Made by a program: the position numbers and the translations under genes. 64,000 nucleotides of DNA from Rhinopithecimicrobium faecis (GTDB lineage: Bacteria > Bacteroidota > Bacteroidia > Sphingobacteriales > Sphingobacteriaceae), in assembly GCA_017942165.1 (NCBI GenBank), contig JAGKSB010000006.1:124001-188000 (forward strand), in the 5' to 3' direction. This document shows positions 8,119-16,298 of this stretch, piece after piece (position 1 is the first letter of the stretch; each line of letters opens with the position of its first letter). The notes under the pieces were generated by a model, which was not told the origin of the DNA, did no database searches, and saw nothing but the letters and a program-made list of their open reading frames with translations.

Positions 8119-8126
8119 TAACTTTG
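8119..8126 (+). promoter_or_regulatory. -7 element before the small membrane protein gene
   Basis: TAACTTTG is an exact TAnnTTTG match five bases before the ATG at 8131, again predicting a near-leaderless mRNA. No -33 element is clear. Confidence 0.4.
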
Positions 8127-8130
8127 CCTT

Positions 8131-8400
8131 ATGAAAAATGTTAAAGGTATATTATATGTATTAGCCTTATTTTTTACCATTCAACTAGGCACAATAGAGA
8201 CGTCGACAGCACAGTGTGCCATGTGTTCCCTGAATGCTGAGAACGCTACTAAAGAAGGAAATACGCAAGGTAAAGGACTGAATGATGGTATTTTATTTCT
8301 CCTTGCCATTCCTTATTTAATTGCAGGAGGTATTGGCTACCTGTGGTATAAAAATTACCGTACTACGGCAGATACGAAGAAAACAACAAAACTATTATAA
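8131..8400 (+). CDS. small exported membrane protein of unknown function
   Basis: The 89 residues contain a signal peptide (1-27, ending STAQ), then the mature start CAMCSLNAENATKEG with a CxxC pair, one transmembrane helix (about 49-70, GILFLLAIPYLIAGGIGYLWY), and a short basic tail. I recognise the CAMC start from small conserved Bacteroidota proteins but know no function. The stop overlaps the next start by one base (TAATG), so the two genes are coupled. Confidence 0.75.
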   Translation: MKNVKGILYVLALFFTIQLGTIETSTAQCAMCSLNAENATKEGNTQGKGLNDGILFLLAIPYLIAGGIGYLWYKNYRTTADTKKTTKLL

Positions 8401-8810
8401 TGTCGACATCGAAAGTTTCAGCTATGCTGCAAAGCAAATGCCCAAAATGTAGGGTAGCTCCCATGTTTGAAGGTGCTACATATAGTTTGAAAGGTAGGCA
8501 TATGCATGAATTCTGCCCACATTGTCAGTTGAAATTCGAAATAGAACCCGGTTATTTCTATGCCGCAATGTATGTTAGCTACGCCATGAATGTGGCACAA
8601 ACGTTAACTTTAGCAATTGCTACAAGTATGGTCACGCAGTCAGAATCTCCGTGGTTATATATCGCTGTGCTATTTTTTACGGTATTTATATTTGCACCTT
8701 TTAACTTCCGGTACTCAAGAGTTATTTTACTGCATTTAATGACTCCAAAGATTAGCTACGATCCACGTTTTGAAAGGTCTTTAGAAAACATAAAAAAAGA
8801 TACCCACTAA
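8400..8810 (+). CDS. DUF983 family membrane protein
   Basis: The 136 residues begin with a zinc-ribbon-like part: CPKCRVAPMF near residue 14 and FCPHCQLKFEIEPGYFYAAMY near residue 38, giving two CxxC pairs. Two transmembrane helices follow (about 57-75 and 83-103). This is the DUF983 architecture found throughout the Bacteroidota and alphaproteobacteria; the function is unknown. It is coupled to the small exported protein upstream and ends at an intrinsic terminator. Confidence 0.85.
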   Translation: MSTSKVSAMLQSKCPKCRVAPMFEGATYSLKGRHMHEFCPHCQLKFEIEPGYFYAAMYVSYAMNVAQTLTLAIATSMVTQSESPWLYIAVLFFTVFIFAPFNFRYSRVILLHLMTPKISYDPRFERSLENIKKDTH

Positions 8811-8813
8811 GAG

Positions 8814-8853
8814 AATGCCCCCAAGAAGATAGATCCTTTTGGGGGCATTTTTT
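8814..8853. terminator. intrinsic terminator after the DUF983 gene
   Basis: AATGCCCCCAA pairs with TTGGGGGCATT, followed by T residues. It lies four bases after the DUF983 stop and faces the convergent DUF4286 gene. Confidence 0.85.
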
Positions 8854-8873
8854 ATGGAACGAAATGCTGTAAA

Positions 8874-9164
8874 TTACAGGATATACTTCATTTTTGAATC
8901 AAACATAAATACCTTTCCATAGTATGCTGGCTGACTTAAAAGGGCTTGAATTTCAGGTAGTTTTTCATCTTGAAAATCTTGCAGCGACTGCTCATCAGCG
9001 GCATTTAGTTGAATGCAATAGGTAACGCCCTCATGTGGCGACTCTAATAATTCTAGAAAGCGTGTTTCAAAACGACCGCTTCCAACGATGTTTTCCTGTA
9101 GCCAAGCAGCAATGTGTTGATGTACAGCGTCTTCAGCTATGATGGAGATGTTATATAAATACAT
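8874..9164 (-). CDS. DUF4286 family protein
   Basis: This small cytosolic protein of 96 residues begins MYLYNISIIAEDAVHQHIAAW and has the conserved second half VTYCIQLNAADEQSLQDFQ. It fits DUF4286, a ferredoxin-like-fold family of unknown function common in the Bacteroidota. No catalytic residues are obvious. It is a monocistronic gene convergent with DUF983. Confidence 0.8.
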   Translation of the reverse strand: MYLYNISIIAEDAVHQHIAAWLQENIVGSGRFETRFLELLESPHEGVTYCIQLNAADEQSLQDFQDEKLPEIQALLSQPAYYGKVFMFDSKMKYIL

Positions 9165-9310
9165 GCCACAAAAATACTAAGAATTATTTAAAACCTCTTT
9201 TTTTTGGGAGCCCTGAAATTAATACTTTTTATGTAAAAATTAGGTTGCATACAGCGGAATTGAAATTTTAATTCCGTTCTTTAGTATAATTCCATGAATG
9301 GTTAGATTAT

Positions 9311-11200
9311 ATGCTTAAATATCTCGGTATACTGAGTTTAGTTTTACTTTTTTTTATTTCCTGTCAAAGCACACGTCAGGAGGCGCTTATTCCTATAGAA
9401 AACTTTTTTTCAACACCTGAGAAGTCCCATTTTCAGGTCGCTCCCAATGGGAAGTATATTGCCTATTTGGAGAAGAGTGAGCGCGGCCAAAATATTTTCC
9501 TTAAAGATTTATCCAATGAGAAGTTATCTAAGCAACTGACGACTTTTGAAGACCAGAAAGTATCCAGTTTTTATTGGGGTTCTAATGAAGAATTAATATT
9601 TTCCATTGATGACATTCAGACGCATACTGTGCAGCTTTATGTGGTCGATGTGAAGACGGCCTCTGTGCGTAATATCCTGCCTACAACCAAAGGGAAAATG
9701 CGCTGGATAAGCCCCTCAAAGATTAACGATCGTTCGATTATTGTCGCCCTCAATGAGCGTGATTCCACTTTCTTTGATGTCTATAAGATCTCTTTAACGG
9801 GAAAGCCGAAAGAAATGATCATCCGTAATCCAGGGAATATGATCCAATGGTATACTGCAGGATCTGGAGATATTCACCTCGCCTGGACGTCAGATTCCAT
9901 TGAAGAATCCTTGCTCTATCGGCCCCATGTAAATGCGCCTTTTAAAGAAGTTGAGCGCAATGACTTTACGGAAAGTATCGTTCCTTTAGGCTATGTTAAA
10001 TCGTCGACTACCTTAATCTATGCGCTTTCGAATATTAACCGTGATAAGTACGCTTTAGTTGAATATAATGTCGCCGAAGGTAAAGAAGTGCGCAAACTAT
10101 ATGAGCATCCTCAGGTGGATTTAGAAGCTTCGGGTTATTCTGTGCAGCTGCAGGAGATGTTATATAGCGCCTACATTACGGATAAAGAGGAGAAATTATT
10201 TTTTAATGCTAAGGTTGAAAAACTCTATGCTGCGATTGCTGATGAGCTCGAAGGCTTTCAATTTAAAGTGATAGATCGCGATTCTGCGCTCACAAAGATT
10301 GTTATTCGCACTTACACGGATGTTAATCCTGGGGCAATTTATTATTACGATGTCGCGGATAGGGAGCTGCATAAACTGGCGGATAATTACCCCAAATTAC
10401 AGAATTATAAGTTGGCAACCATGGAGCCTATTGCTTATCAAAGCCGCGATGGGCAGACTATTCATGGTTATTTAACATTTCCTGTGAGTGGTGCTCGCAA
10501 GAATTTGCCCGTTATCGTAATGCCGCATGATGGCCCTCATCGACGTGATGTATGGGGCTTTCAGCCTAATGTGCAGTTTTTGGCCAACCGCGGCTATGCC
10601 GTATTTCAGATGAACTATCGCGGCTCTGTAGGTTATGGGAAAATGTTTTGGTCCGCAGGCTTCAAGCAATGGGGCGGTAAGATTCAAGAGGACATTCTTG
10701 ATGGTGTTGACTGGTTAGTTGCTTCAGGTGTCGCTGATAAACATAAAATAGGTATCTTTGGGGAAGGTTTTGGAGGTTACGCAGCATTATTTGCCGCTTG
10801 TTTCCAGTCTTCAAAATTTAAGTGTGCGGCATCCATTTCTGGCTATACAAATTTATTTACTTATTTCCGAGATGTGCCACCGTTCTTTAAGCCTTATTTA
10901 CAGAAATTCTATCAAGTGATAGGAAACCCGACGACGGAATCTGATTTATTTAAAGCGATCTCTCCGGTATTCCATGCCGATAAAGTTAGCATACCCGTAT
11001 TCCTGGTGCAAGGGGGCAAGGATCGCTATAATTCCGTGACGGATGCCAATTTATTTGTTCAGAAGATTCAGCAGAATAAGGTGCCTGTAACTTATTTGTT
11101 AATGGATGATGAGGGGAAAAGATTTAAGAATGATGCGCATATTATACAGAGTTATCAGGAACTAGAAAACTTCTTGAAAGTGAATTTAGGCAATAAATAA
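9311..11200 (+). CDS. S9-peptidase-like lipoprotein with degenerate catalytic triad
   Basis: The 629 residues start with a lipoprotein signal (lipobox FISC, Cys18). An N-terminal beta-propeller (about 40-370) and a C-terminal alpha/beta-hydrolase domain (about 385-629) follow, the layout of prolyl oligopeptidase and acyl-aminoacyl peptidase (family S9). Active members have GxSxGGY, an Asp and a His. Here the nucleophile motif reads GEGFGGY (484-490), with Gly486 in place of Ser. The Asp is kept (GGKDRYN, Asp571). The expected EGHxF motif reads EGKRF (601-605), with Lys603 in place of His. Peptidase activity by the normal mechanism is therefore unlikely. It lies 25 bases before a histidine kinase gene, which suggests a sensing or regulatory role. 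The fold assignment is firm; the role is inferred. Confidence 0.88.
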   Translation: MLKYLGILSLVLLFFISCQSTRQEALIPIENFFSTPEKSHFQVAPNGKYIAYLEKSERGQNIFLKDLSNEKLSKQLTTFEDQKVSSFYWGSNEELIFSIDDIQTHTVQLYVVDVKTASVRNILPTTKGKMRWISPSKINDRSIIVALNERDSTFFDVYKISLTGKPKEMIIRNPGNMIQWYTAGSGDIHLAWTSDSIEESLLYRPHVNAPFKEVERNDFTESIVPLGYVKSSTTLIYALSNINRDKYALVEYNVAEGKEVRKLYEHPQVDLEASGYSVQLQEMLYSAYITDKEEKLFFNAKVEKLYAAIADELEGFQFKVIDRDSALTKIVIRTYTDVNPGAIYYYDVADRELHKLADNYPKLQNYKLATMEPIAYQSRDGQTIHGYLTFPVSGARKNLPVIVMPHDGPHRRDVWGFQPNVQFLANRGYAVFQMNYRGSVGYGKMFWSAGFKQWGGKIQEDILDGVDWLVASGVADKHKIGIFGEGFGGYAALFAACFQSSKFKCAASISGYTNLFTYFRDVPPFFKPYLQKFYQVIGNPTTESDLFKAISPVFHADKVSIPVFLVQGGKDRYNSVTDANLFVQKIQQNKVPVTYLLMDDEGKRFKNDAHIIQSYQELENFLKVNLGNK

Positions 11201-11211
11201 AACGTATAAAG

Positions 11212-11225
11212 GAAGTGTACACTTC
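11212..11225. promoter_or_regulatory. 14-bp perfect palindrome abutting the kinase start
   Basis: GAAGTGTACACTTC is a perfect palindrome that ends at the base before the kinase ATG. It could be an operator, or a small hairpin in the mRNA that limits translation of the kinase relative to the pseudo-peptidase. Confidence 0.4.
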
Positions 11226-12890
11226 ATGAAAATATCAAAATATACATACCGTAAAAATATCGGTCTATTGACGGCTTTTGTAGCCTTGGTAACCATCTTA
11301 TTTGTCGTTGCTGTTTTCTTTGCGAAAAGTCTTTTTGTACGCTATATAGAGAATGAGTTCTCCAATAGGAAATCCGAAATTTTTGATCAATCTTTAGAAC
11401 CCTTTAACAACCTCTTTCACAATAAAATCCCTGAAATATCCTTCTATCAGGGCTATTTAGATTCCCTAGAAGGCGAACGCTACGCCCATAATATCCTGCT
11501 CTCGTTTCCTTTCGTAAAAAAAGTTGTTTTCTATGATATGCTTTTTACGAATGATCAAAATCTGCAATATGGATTTTCTATCAATAACCTGCTTATTCAT
11601 CCGAAAAACTTATTTATATATCGCCTAAAAAATGGTAAGCTGACGGTTGAACGATTGCAGCGTGGCACACGCATCGCGGAATATTCGGAAGAACTTAATA
11701 ATATGGGAGTGCGCATTGCCAGCTATATAGACAAGGTAAATCCTGGCACTAAGCTTTCTGATGCCGATATATTTAAACTCTTTTACGCCGTAAACCCAGG
11801 GAAAATCTCCTACTTGAATATCCCTCGTATGAGCGATCTACAGCAGTATAATGAGGTTATGACTGGAAAAATTGGCCATATAGCAAGCTATGAACAGGAT
11901 ATGTTTGCCTTTGAAATTGACCCTACACTAATTGAAATAAAAAACTCTTATCCTAATTTATATCAGAAAATTGAGATAAAACCCGTAATTTCAACAACAA
12001 AAATAAACCTTCAAAATTACCTTGTAACAGAAGTAGCGTTGCCTGGAGCACTCTCGGATTACAAAATTGAATTACTGTCTAGTCGTGAATTTATACAACA
12101 TGAAACCAATCAACAGTTTCTACCCGTCGTACTAGGTATCTCCATGATTTACTTAATATTGCTAATAATTGTATATTTAATTTACAGAAATTTAGATATT
12201 AATGGGCGATTGTTTAAATTGCAATATGATTTTATAAATAACCTAACGCATGAGTTTAAAACGCCGGTTAGTGTTATAAAAATTGCCGGAAATAACATTG
12301 GTTCTGCAAAGAAACTCTCGGAAGAAGATCAGCAGATGTATGGACGCATCTTAGATCAAGAAGCCGATAAGTTGAATAACTTAATGAATAAATTACTTTC
12401 ATTCACACAGATTGAAAATAAAGCCATTAAGTTAAACCTGGAATCAATTAATTTGCCGGAATTCTGTACCCCGATATTTATAGCGTCAAAACTTAAATAT
12501 ACTGATATGGAACTATCCTACGACATCCACGTGCAGCAAGATCTGAAAGCAGATCCTGTACTTTTGAATTCCGTATTTCAGAATTTAATAGACAATGCGT
12601 ATAAATATTCTATGGCAGGGAGCAAGGAATTAAGGATTACAATACAACAAAATAAACGTTTTTTTGTTATTAAGTTTATAGATCGTGGTATCGGTATACA
12701 ACGTAATGAATATTTAAATATATTTAAGAAGTTTTATAGAATTAAAAGTCAATACAATCAACAAGGAAGTATTGGATTAGGATTGGCCTTTTGTAAAGAA
12801 ATTACCGAATACATGGGAGGTGAGATTACGGTCAGTTCGGAAGTAAATGTGGGAACGACATTCAAACTGGTCTTTCCTGTAGATAAATAG
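11226..12890 (+). CDS. membrane sensor histidine kinase
   Basis: The 554 residues contain a first transmembrane helix (about 14-33), a periplasmic sensor region of about 260 residues without a domain I recognise, and a second helix (about 300-320). Next come the HisKA domain, with H-box DFINNLTHEFKTP (phospho-acceptor His342), and an HATPase domain with N-box QNLIDNAYKYS and the G boxes DRGIGIQ and GLGLAF. There is no HAMP domain. The response regulator begins 19 bases later. The pseudo-peptidase lipoprotein just upstream could deliver the signal to the periplasmic domain; this is inference from context. Confidence 0.93.
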   Translation: MKISKYTYRKNIGLLTAFVALVTILFVVAVFFAKSLFVRYIENEFSNRKSEIFDQSLEPFNNLFHNKIPEISFYQGYLDSLEGERYAHNILLSFPFVKKVVFYDMLFTNDQNLQYGFSINNLLIHPKNLFIYRLKNGKLTVERLQRGTRIAEYSEELNNMGVRIASYIDKVNPGTKLSDADIFKLFYAVNPGKISYLNIPRMSDLQQYNEVMTGKIGHIASYEQDMFAFEIDPTLIEIKNSYPNLYQKIEIKPVISTTKINLQNYLVTEVALPGALSDYKIELLSSREFIQHETNQQFLPVVLGISMIYLILLIIVYLIYRNLDINGRLFKLQYDFINNLTHEFKTPVSVIKIAGNNIGSAKKLSEEDQQMYGRILDQEADKLNNLMNKLLSFTQIENKAIKLNLESINLPEFCTPIFIASKLKYTDMELSYDIHVQQDLKADPVLLNSVFQNLIDNAYKYSMAGSKELRITIQQNKRFFVIKFIDRGIGIQRNEYLNIFKKFYRIKSQYNQQGSIGLGLAFCKEITEYMGGEITVSSEVNVGTTFKLVFPVDK

Positions 12891-12909
12891 TGTTTTACGA
12901 AAAAAAAAT

Positions 12910-13608
12910 ATGCAAAAAGATATTACAATTGCTGTTATCGAAGACGATGAAAACTTACGTTTTTTAGTTCGTCATCGACTTGAAACGGAAGGCTACAATG
13001 TGATTCAGGCAGGAAATGGGGTAGATGCTGAAAAGATTATTTTAGCGAATAAGCCGGACATTGTGCTTTTGGATTGGATGCTACCGGGCAAGGAAGGCAA
13101 TGAAATCTGTGCCAGTATTCGAAAGGCTGGATTCGAGAATATCATTATCATGATGACTGCCAAGTCGCAGGATGTCGATAAGATTGAAGCCTATTCTTTC
13201 GGTGTCTCTGATTATATTACGAAGCCCTTTAATATGGACGTCCTAGTCGCTATGATCGAAAATAAAGTTCGCTTCTTTGTGCCTAAAAATGTTCCTGAAA
13301 TCTACAAATTTGGAAATACTGAGCATCACCCAAATATTCACTCACTCATTAGAGACGGTAAGAAGGTGGAGCTAACAATTCTAGAAAATCGTATTCTCCT
13401 GCATTTCTTGCAGAATATCGGACGTGAGATCACACGTGAGGAGCTTATGGAAGTCGTCTGGGGGTACAGTTCGAATGTGAACACCCGCACCTTGGATATG
13501 CACGTCGTTAGGCTACGTAAAAAGATCGAATCAAATCCTGATAAACCCTATTTTCTTCAGACAGTGCGTGGCTTAGGCTACAAGTTTATTGATGAAGTCG
13601 TGGAGTAA
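12910..13608 (+). CDS. OmpR/PhoB-type response regulator
   Basis: The 232 residues are a receiver domain (1-120), with acidic residues EDDE (11-14), phospho-acceptor Asp55 in IVLLDWMLP and Lys in SDYITKPF, then a winged-helix DNA-binding domain (about 130-230) with the typical ending LDMHVVRLRKKIE...VRGLGYKF. It is the partner of the kinase upstream. The target genes are unknown. Confidence 0.93.
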   Translation: MQKDITIAVIEDDENLRFLVRHRLETEGYNVIQAGNGVDAEKIILANKPDIVLLDWMLPGKEGNEICASIRKAGFENIIIMMTAKSQDVDKIEAYSFGVSDYITKPFNMDVLVAMIENKVRFFVPKNVPEIYKFGNTEHHPNIHSLIRDGKKVELTILENRILLHFLQNIGREITREELMEVVWGYSSNVNTRTLDMHVVRLRKKIESNPDKPYFLQTVRGLGYKFIDEVVE

Positions 13609-13648
13609 ATCAAGGATATTGTCAAAATAAATTAATAGTTGGGGATAG

Positions 13649-13680
13649 TTTGTAAACACAGAAAACAATTCCTATCTTCG
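13649..13680 (+). promoter_or_regulatory. promoter upstream of greA
   Basis: A -33 TTTG (13649-13652) is followed after 20 bases by TATCTTCG (13673-13680), close to the Bacteroidota consensus. Transcription would begin near 13686, a few bases before a terminator-like hairpin. Confidence 0.5.
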
Positions 13681-13690
13681 TGAAAAGGAG

Positions 13691-13737
13691 CAAGACCATT
13701 TATCTTATAAAGGTAATATGGTCTTGTTTCTTTTTAT
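13691..13737 (+). terminator. strong hairpin plus T-run (terminator or greA leader attenuator)
   Basis: CAAGACCATTTATCTT pairs with AAGGTAA and ATGGTCTTG (one bulged T), giving a stem of about 16 bp, followed by TTTCTTTTTATTTT. It lies 83 bases after the response regulator stop and 33 bases before greA. It may terminate the kinase/regulator operon, or act as an attenuator on the transcript from the promoter at 13649-13680. Confidence 0.75.
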
Positions 13738-13769
13738 TTTATATATACATGTAAATAATTTTTAAAATT

Positions 13770-14243
13770 ATGGCAGAAGTAACTTATTACACCAAAGAGG
13801 GATTGGAGAAACTCAAGGAAGAGTTGCACTATCTAAAAACAGAAGGAAGAGCATCTATCGCACGTCAAATTGCAGAAGCACGCGATAAAGGTGACTTATC
13901 TGAAAATGCAGAGTATGATGCTGCAAAGGAAGCTCAAGGATTACACGAAGCTAAGATCGCTAATTATGAAAATAATCTAGCCTACGCGCGTTTAATCGAT
14001 GAGTCTAAATTAGACGCTACGAAAGTATTAGCTTTATCAATTGTAAAGATTAAAAATACAAAAAATGGTGCAGTGATGACTTATCAGTTAGTCTCTGAAA
14101 CAGAAGCTGATTTGAAAACAGGTAAGATCTCTGTAAAATCTCCAATTGCAAAAGGTCTTCTTGGAAAGTCAAAAGGCGATAAAGCTATTATTGAAGTTCC
14201 AGCTGGTCAGATTGAACTTGAAATTTTAGAAATTTCTAGATAG
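13770..14243 (+). CDS. greA: transcription elongation factor GreA
   Basis: GreA rescues backtracked RNA polymerase by stimulating cleavage of the 3' end of the nascent RNA. The 157 residues include the N-terminal coiled coil with the acidic tip (ARDKGDLSENAEYDAAKEAQ, about 39-58), which reaches into the polymerase secondary channel, and the C-terminal FKBP-like domain ending SPIAKGLLGKSKGD. The length and all motifs are typical. Confidence 0.96.
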   Translation: MAEVTYYTKEGLEKLKEELHYLKTEGRASIARQIAEARDKGDLSENAEYDAAKEAQGLHEAKIANYENNLAYARLIDESKLDATKVLALSIVKIKNTKNGAVMTYQLVSETEADLKTGKISVKSPIAKGLLGKSKGDKAIIEVPAGQIELEILEISR

Positions 14244-14316
14244 TATTGATTTAGGTTATGTGCGGGTTTGCCATAACCGCATCATATCACTAGATTTCCT
14301 ATCTTACCATATTCAT

Positions 14317-14350
14317 AAAGGACTTCCCAATAAGGAGGTCCTTTATTTTT
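14317..14350 (+). terminator. intrinsic terminator after greA
   Basis: AAAGGACTTCC pairs with GGAGGTCCTTT (one G-U pair) around the loop CAATAA, followed by ATTTTT. It lies 74 bases after the greA stop. Confidence 0.8.
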
Positions 14351-14488
14351 GGCGTCAGCTAGCTCCTAGAAGGTGCCCTAAGCAGGAATGATATGTCCTT
14401 CCTAACCCTATTAATCCTTCTATTTGCATATATGCTGGGTAAGCACATGAGAATAAAATAACATTTGTTAACAAAAGTATAGATATAT
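14351..14488 (+). other. gene-free stretch between two terminators; possible small RNA
   Basis: This part of the 312-base greA-HIT gap has no convincing ORF. It is bounded by the greA terminator and a second, very strong terminator with no gene in between to use it. It also contains the 12-bp perfect palindrome TTTGTTAACAAA (14464-14475). No clear promoter is seen, so a small RNA is only a possibility. Confidence 0.25.
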
Positions 14489-14522
14489 AAAAAAAGGTTG
14501 CAATTGCTTGTAACCTTTTTTT
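14489..14522. terminator. strong bidirectional terminator before the HIT gene
   Basis: Seven A residues and GGTTGCAA pair with TTGTAACC and seven T residues around the loop TTGC, a 15-bp stem. The T-run merges with the -7 box of the next gene. Confidence 0.75.
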
Positions 14523-14529
14523 ATATTTG
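14522..14529 (+). promoter_or_regulatory. -7 element of the HIT gene
   Basis: TATATTTG matches TAnnTTTG and lies 26 bases before the ATG at 14556. It directly follows the terminator hairpin, so the -33 region would lie inside the hairpin DNA. Confidence 0.45.
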
Positions 14530-14555
14530 TTTTTTAACTCTTTAAAAAAAACATC

Positions 14556-14969
14556 ATGTCAACGATATTTTCAAAGATTGTTTCCGGAGATATTCCGGCA
14601 TACAAAGTAGCCGAGAGTAATGATTTTTTAGCATTCTTAGATATCAACCCCCTAGCCAAGGGACATGTTTTGGTAATTCCTAAGAGGGAGACTGACTATA
14701 TCTTCGATATAGATGATGATCACTATATGGCTTTATGGGTCTTTGCGAAAATCGTTGCTCAAGGTATTAAAGCAGTTATACCGTGCGCCCGTGTCGGGGT
14801 TTCTGTCATAGGCTTAGAGGTGGCACATGCCCATATCCACCTAGTTCCTATTAAAGCTATTTCAGACTTAAATTTCCAAAAGGAAAAGCTCAGCTTCACA
14901 GCTGCGGAATTCGCGGAAATAGCAGAGGGAATTAAAGATTCCATTATAAAAATTACGCAGCGAGACTAA
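14556..14969 (+). CDS. HIT family nucleotide-binding protein
   Basis: This small cytosolic hydrolase or transferase of the histidine triad family acts on nucleoside 5'-phosphoramidates or dinucleotides. The 137 residues contain the triad motif HAHIHLVP with His91, His93 and His95, and the N-terminal IFSKIVSGDIPAYKV typical of the HINT branch. The substrate cannot be told from sequence. Confidence 0.92.
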   Translation: MSTIFSKIVSGDIPAYKVAESNDFLAFLDINPLAKGHVLVIPKRETDYIFDIDDDHYMALWVFAKIVAQGIKAVIPCARVGVSVIGLEVAHAHIHLVPIKAISDLNFQKEKLSFTAAEFAEIAEGIKDSIIKITQRD

Positions 14970-15005
14970 TTGCAAGGTGGGAAAACGCTTTCCATAGAAA
15001 TTTTA

Positions 15006-15013
15006 TATCTTTG
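15006..15013 (+). promoter_or_regulatory. -7 element of the dedA-ppa-CNNM-rsmE unit
   Basis: TATCTTTG matches TAnnTTTG and lies 69 bases before the dedA ATG. The -33 element is unclear (CTTTCC in that region). Confidence 0.45.
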
Positions 15014-15082
15014 TCAAAATTATTTTTTTACGCTATAAATTTATTTCCTTACTCGTTAAGTGATAAATTCTAAACACATATT

Positions 15083-15730
15083 ATGCAAGAATTCTTGTTA
15101 AGCTTTCAACATTTAATGAATCCGGAGTTACTATTAAGTTCAGGAGGATTTTATTTAGTACTATTTATTGTATTTGCCGAAACAGGTTTGTTTTTCGGAT
15201 TCTTCCTTCCTGGGGATTATTTGCTATTTCTAGCAGGTTTATTCTGTGCCTTAGGGAAGATTGACGTTAATATATTCACTTTATGTGCAGGGCTAATTGC
15301 CGCCGGTATACTCGGGAATTTTACGGGCTACTATTTTGGCTATCGGACAGGGCCTATGCTCTTCAATAGGAAGGATACTTGGTTGTTTAAACGGAAATAT
15401 GTGGTCATGGCCGAGGAGTTTTATCAGAAATATGGTGGAACGGCATTAATAATTGGCCGCTTTATTCCTATTATTCGTACCTTTGCACCGATCTTCGCAG
15501 GTGTCGTTCGTCTTGACTTTAAGAAATTTATAGCTTTTAATATTTTAGGAGCCCTATTATGGGTGTTATCCTTAACATTAGCAGGTTATTTCTTAGGTAT
15601 AAAGTTTCCGAATGTCATCCACTATGTAGAATATATTATTATTGTATTAATAGTTATTGCTTTTAGTCCAATCGCCTATGCTTTGATCAAACGGAATCGA
15701 AATAAGAAAAACAAACAAACAAACAACTAG
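15083..15730 (+). CDS. DedA family membrane protein
   Basis: The 215 residues show the DedA/SNARE-associated (VTT) fold: re-entrant and transmembrane segments near the start (FAETGLFFGFFLPGDYLLFLAGL, about 31-53), the conserved FIGRFIPIIRTFAPIFAGV-like motif (IGRFIPIIRTFAPIFAGV, about 133-150), and a C-terminal helix pair. DedA proteins are proposed lipid-carrier or phospholipid flippases needed for membrane homeostasis. The basic tail is rich in Lys and Asn. The start of a likely four-gene operon, 17 bases before ppa. Confidence 0.92.
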   Translation: MQEFLLSFQHLMNPELLLSSGGFYLVLFIVFAETGLFFGFFLPGDYLLFLAGLFCALGKIDVNIFTLCAGLIAAGILGNFTGYYFGYRTGPMLFNRKDTWLFKRKYVVMAEEFYQKYGGTALIIGRFIPIIRTFAPIFAGVVRLDFKKFIAFNILGALLWVLSLTLAGYFLGIKFPNVIHYVEYIIIVLIVIAFSPIAYALIKRNRNKKNKQTNN

Positions 15731-15747
15731 TAAACTGTTAATCAATA

Positions 15748-16290
15748 ATGAGTACACAACACCCTTGGCATCAAGTTTCTCCTGGTGAGGACTTGCCAAA
15801 TTCAGTAAATGCAATTATAGAGATTTCTAAAGGTTCAAAAGGAAAATACGAAATTGATAAAGCTTCAGGTTTATTATTATTAGACCGTGTTTTAAGCTCT
15901 TCTGTCGTATACCCGTCGAATTATGGATTTATTCCGCAAACGTACTGTGACGATAATGATCCCTTAGATATTTTAGTAATCTGCGCCGTAGATATTATCC
16001 CTATGTCTATCGTGGAAGCGAAGATCATTGGTGTTATGCACATGGTTGACGGTGGTGAGCAAGACGATAAGATTATTGCTGTAGCTAAGAATGATCCTTC
16101 GGTAAATCATATCAATGATATTTCTGAGTTACCTCCACATACAATGAAGGAAATTGTTCAATTTTTCCAAAGTTACAAAGCGTTAGAAGCAAAATCTGTC
16201 GAAGTACAAGGTATTGAAGGACGTGAGACTGCACAAGCGGTATTAAATGCTTCTTTGGAGCTGTATAAATCTGAATTTAGCAATAACTAA
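15748..16290 (+). CDS. ppa: inorganic pyrophosphatase (family I)
   Basis: This cytosolic enzyme hydrolyses pyrophosphate to phosphate and so drives biosynthetic reactions. The 180 residues contain the family I signature DDNDPLDILV (68-77), with the metal-binding Asp residues, along with YPSNYGFIPQTYC just before it and GEQDDKIIAV later. The length is typical. It lies between dedA and the CNNM gene with very short gaps, as in many Bacteroidota. Confidence 0.95.
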   Translation: MSTQHPWHQVSPGEDLPNSVNAIIEISKGSKGKYEIDKASGLLLLDRVLSSSVVYPSNYGFIPQTYCDDNDPLDILVICAVDIIPMSIVEAKIIGVMHMVDGGEQDDKIIAVAKNDPSVNHINDISELPPHTMKEIVQFFQSYKALEAKSVEVQGIEGRETAQAVLNASLELYKSEFSNN

Positions 16291-16298
16291 ACGGTAGA

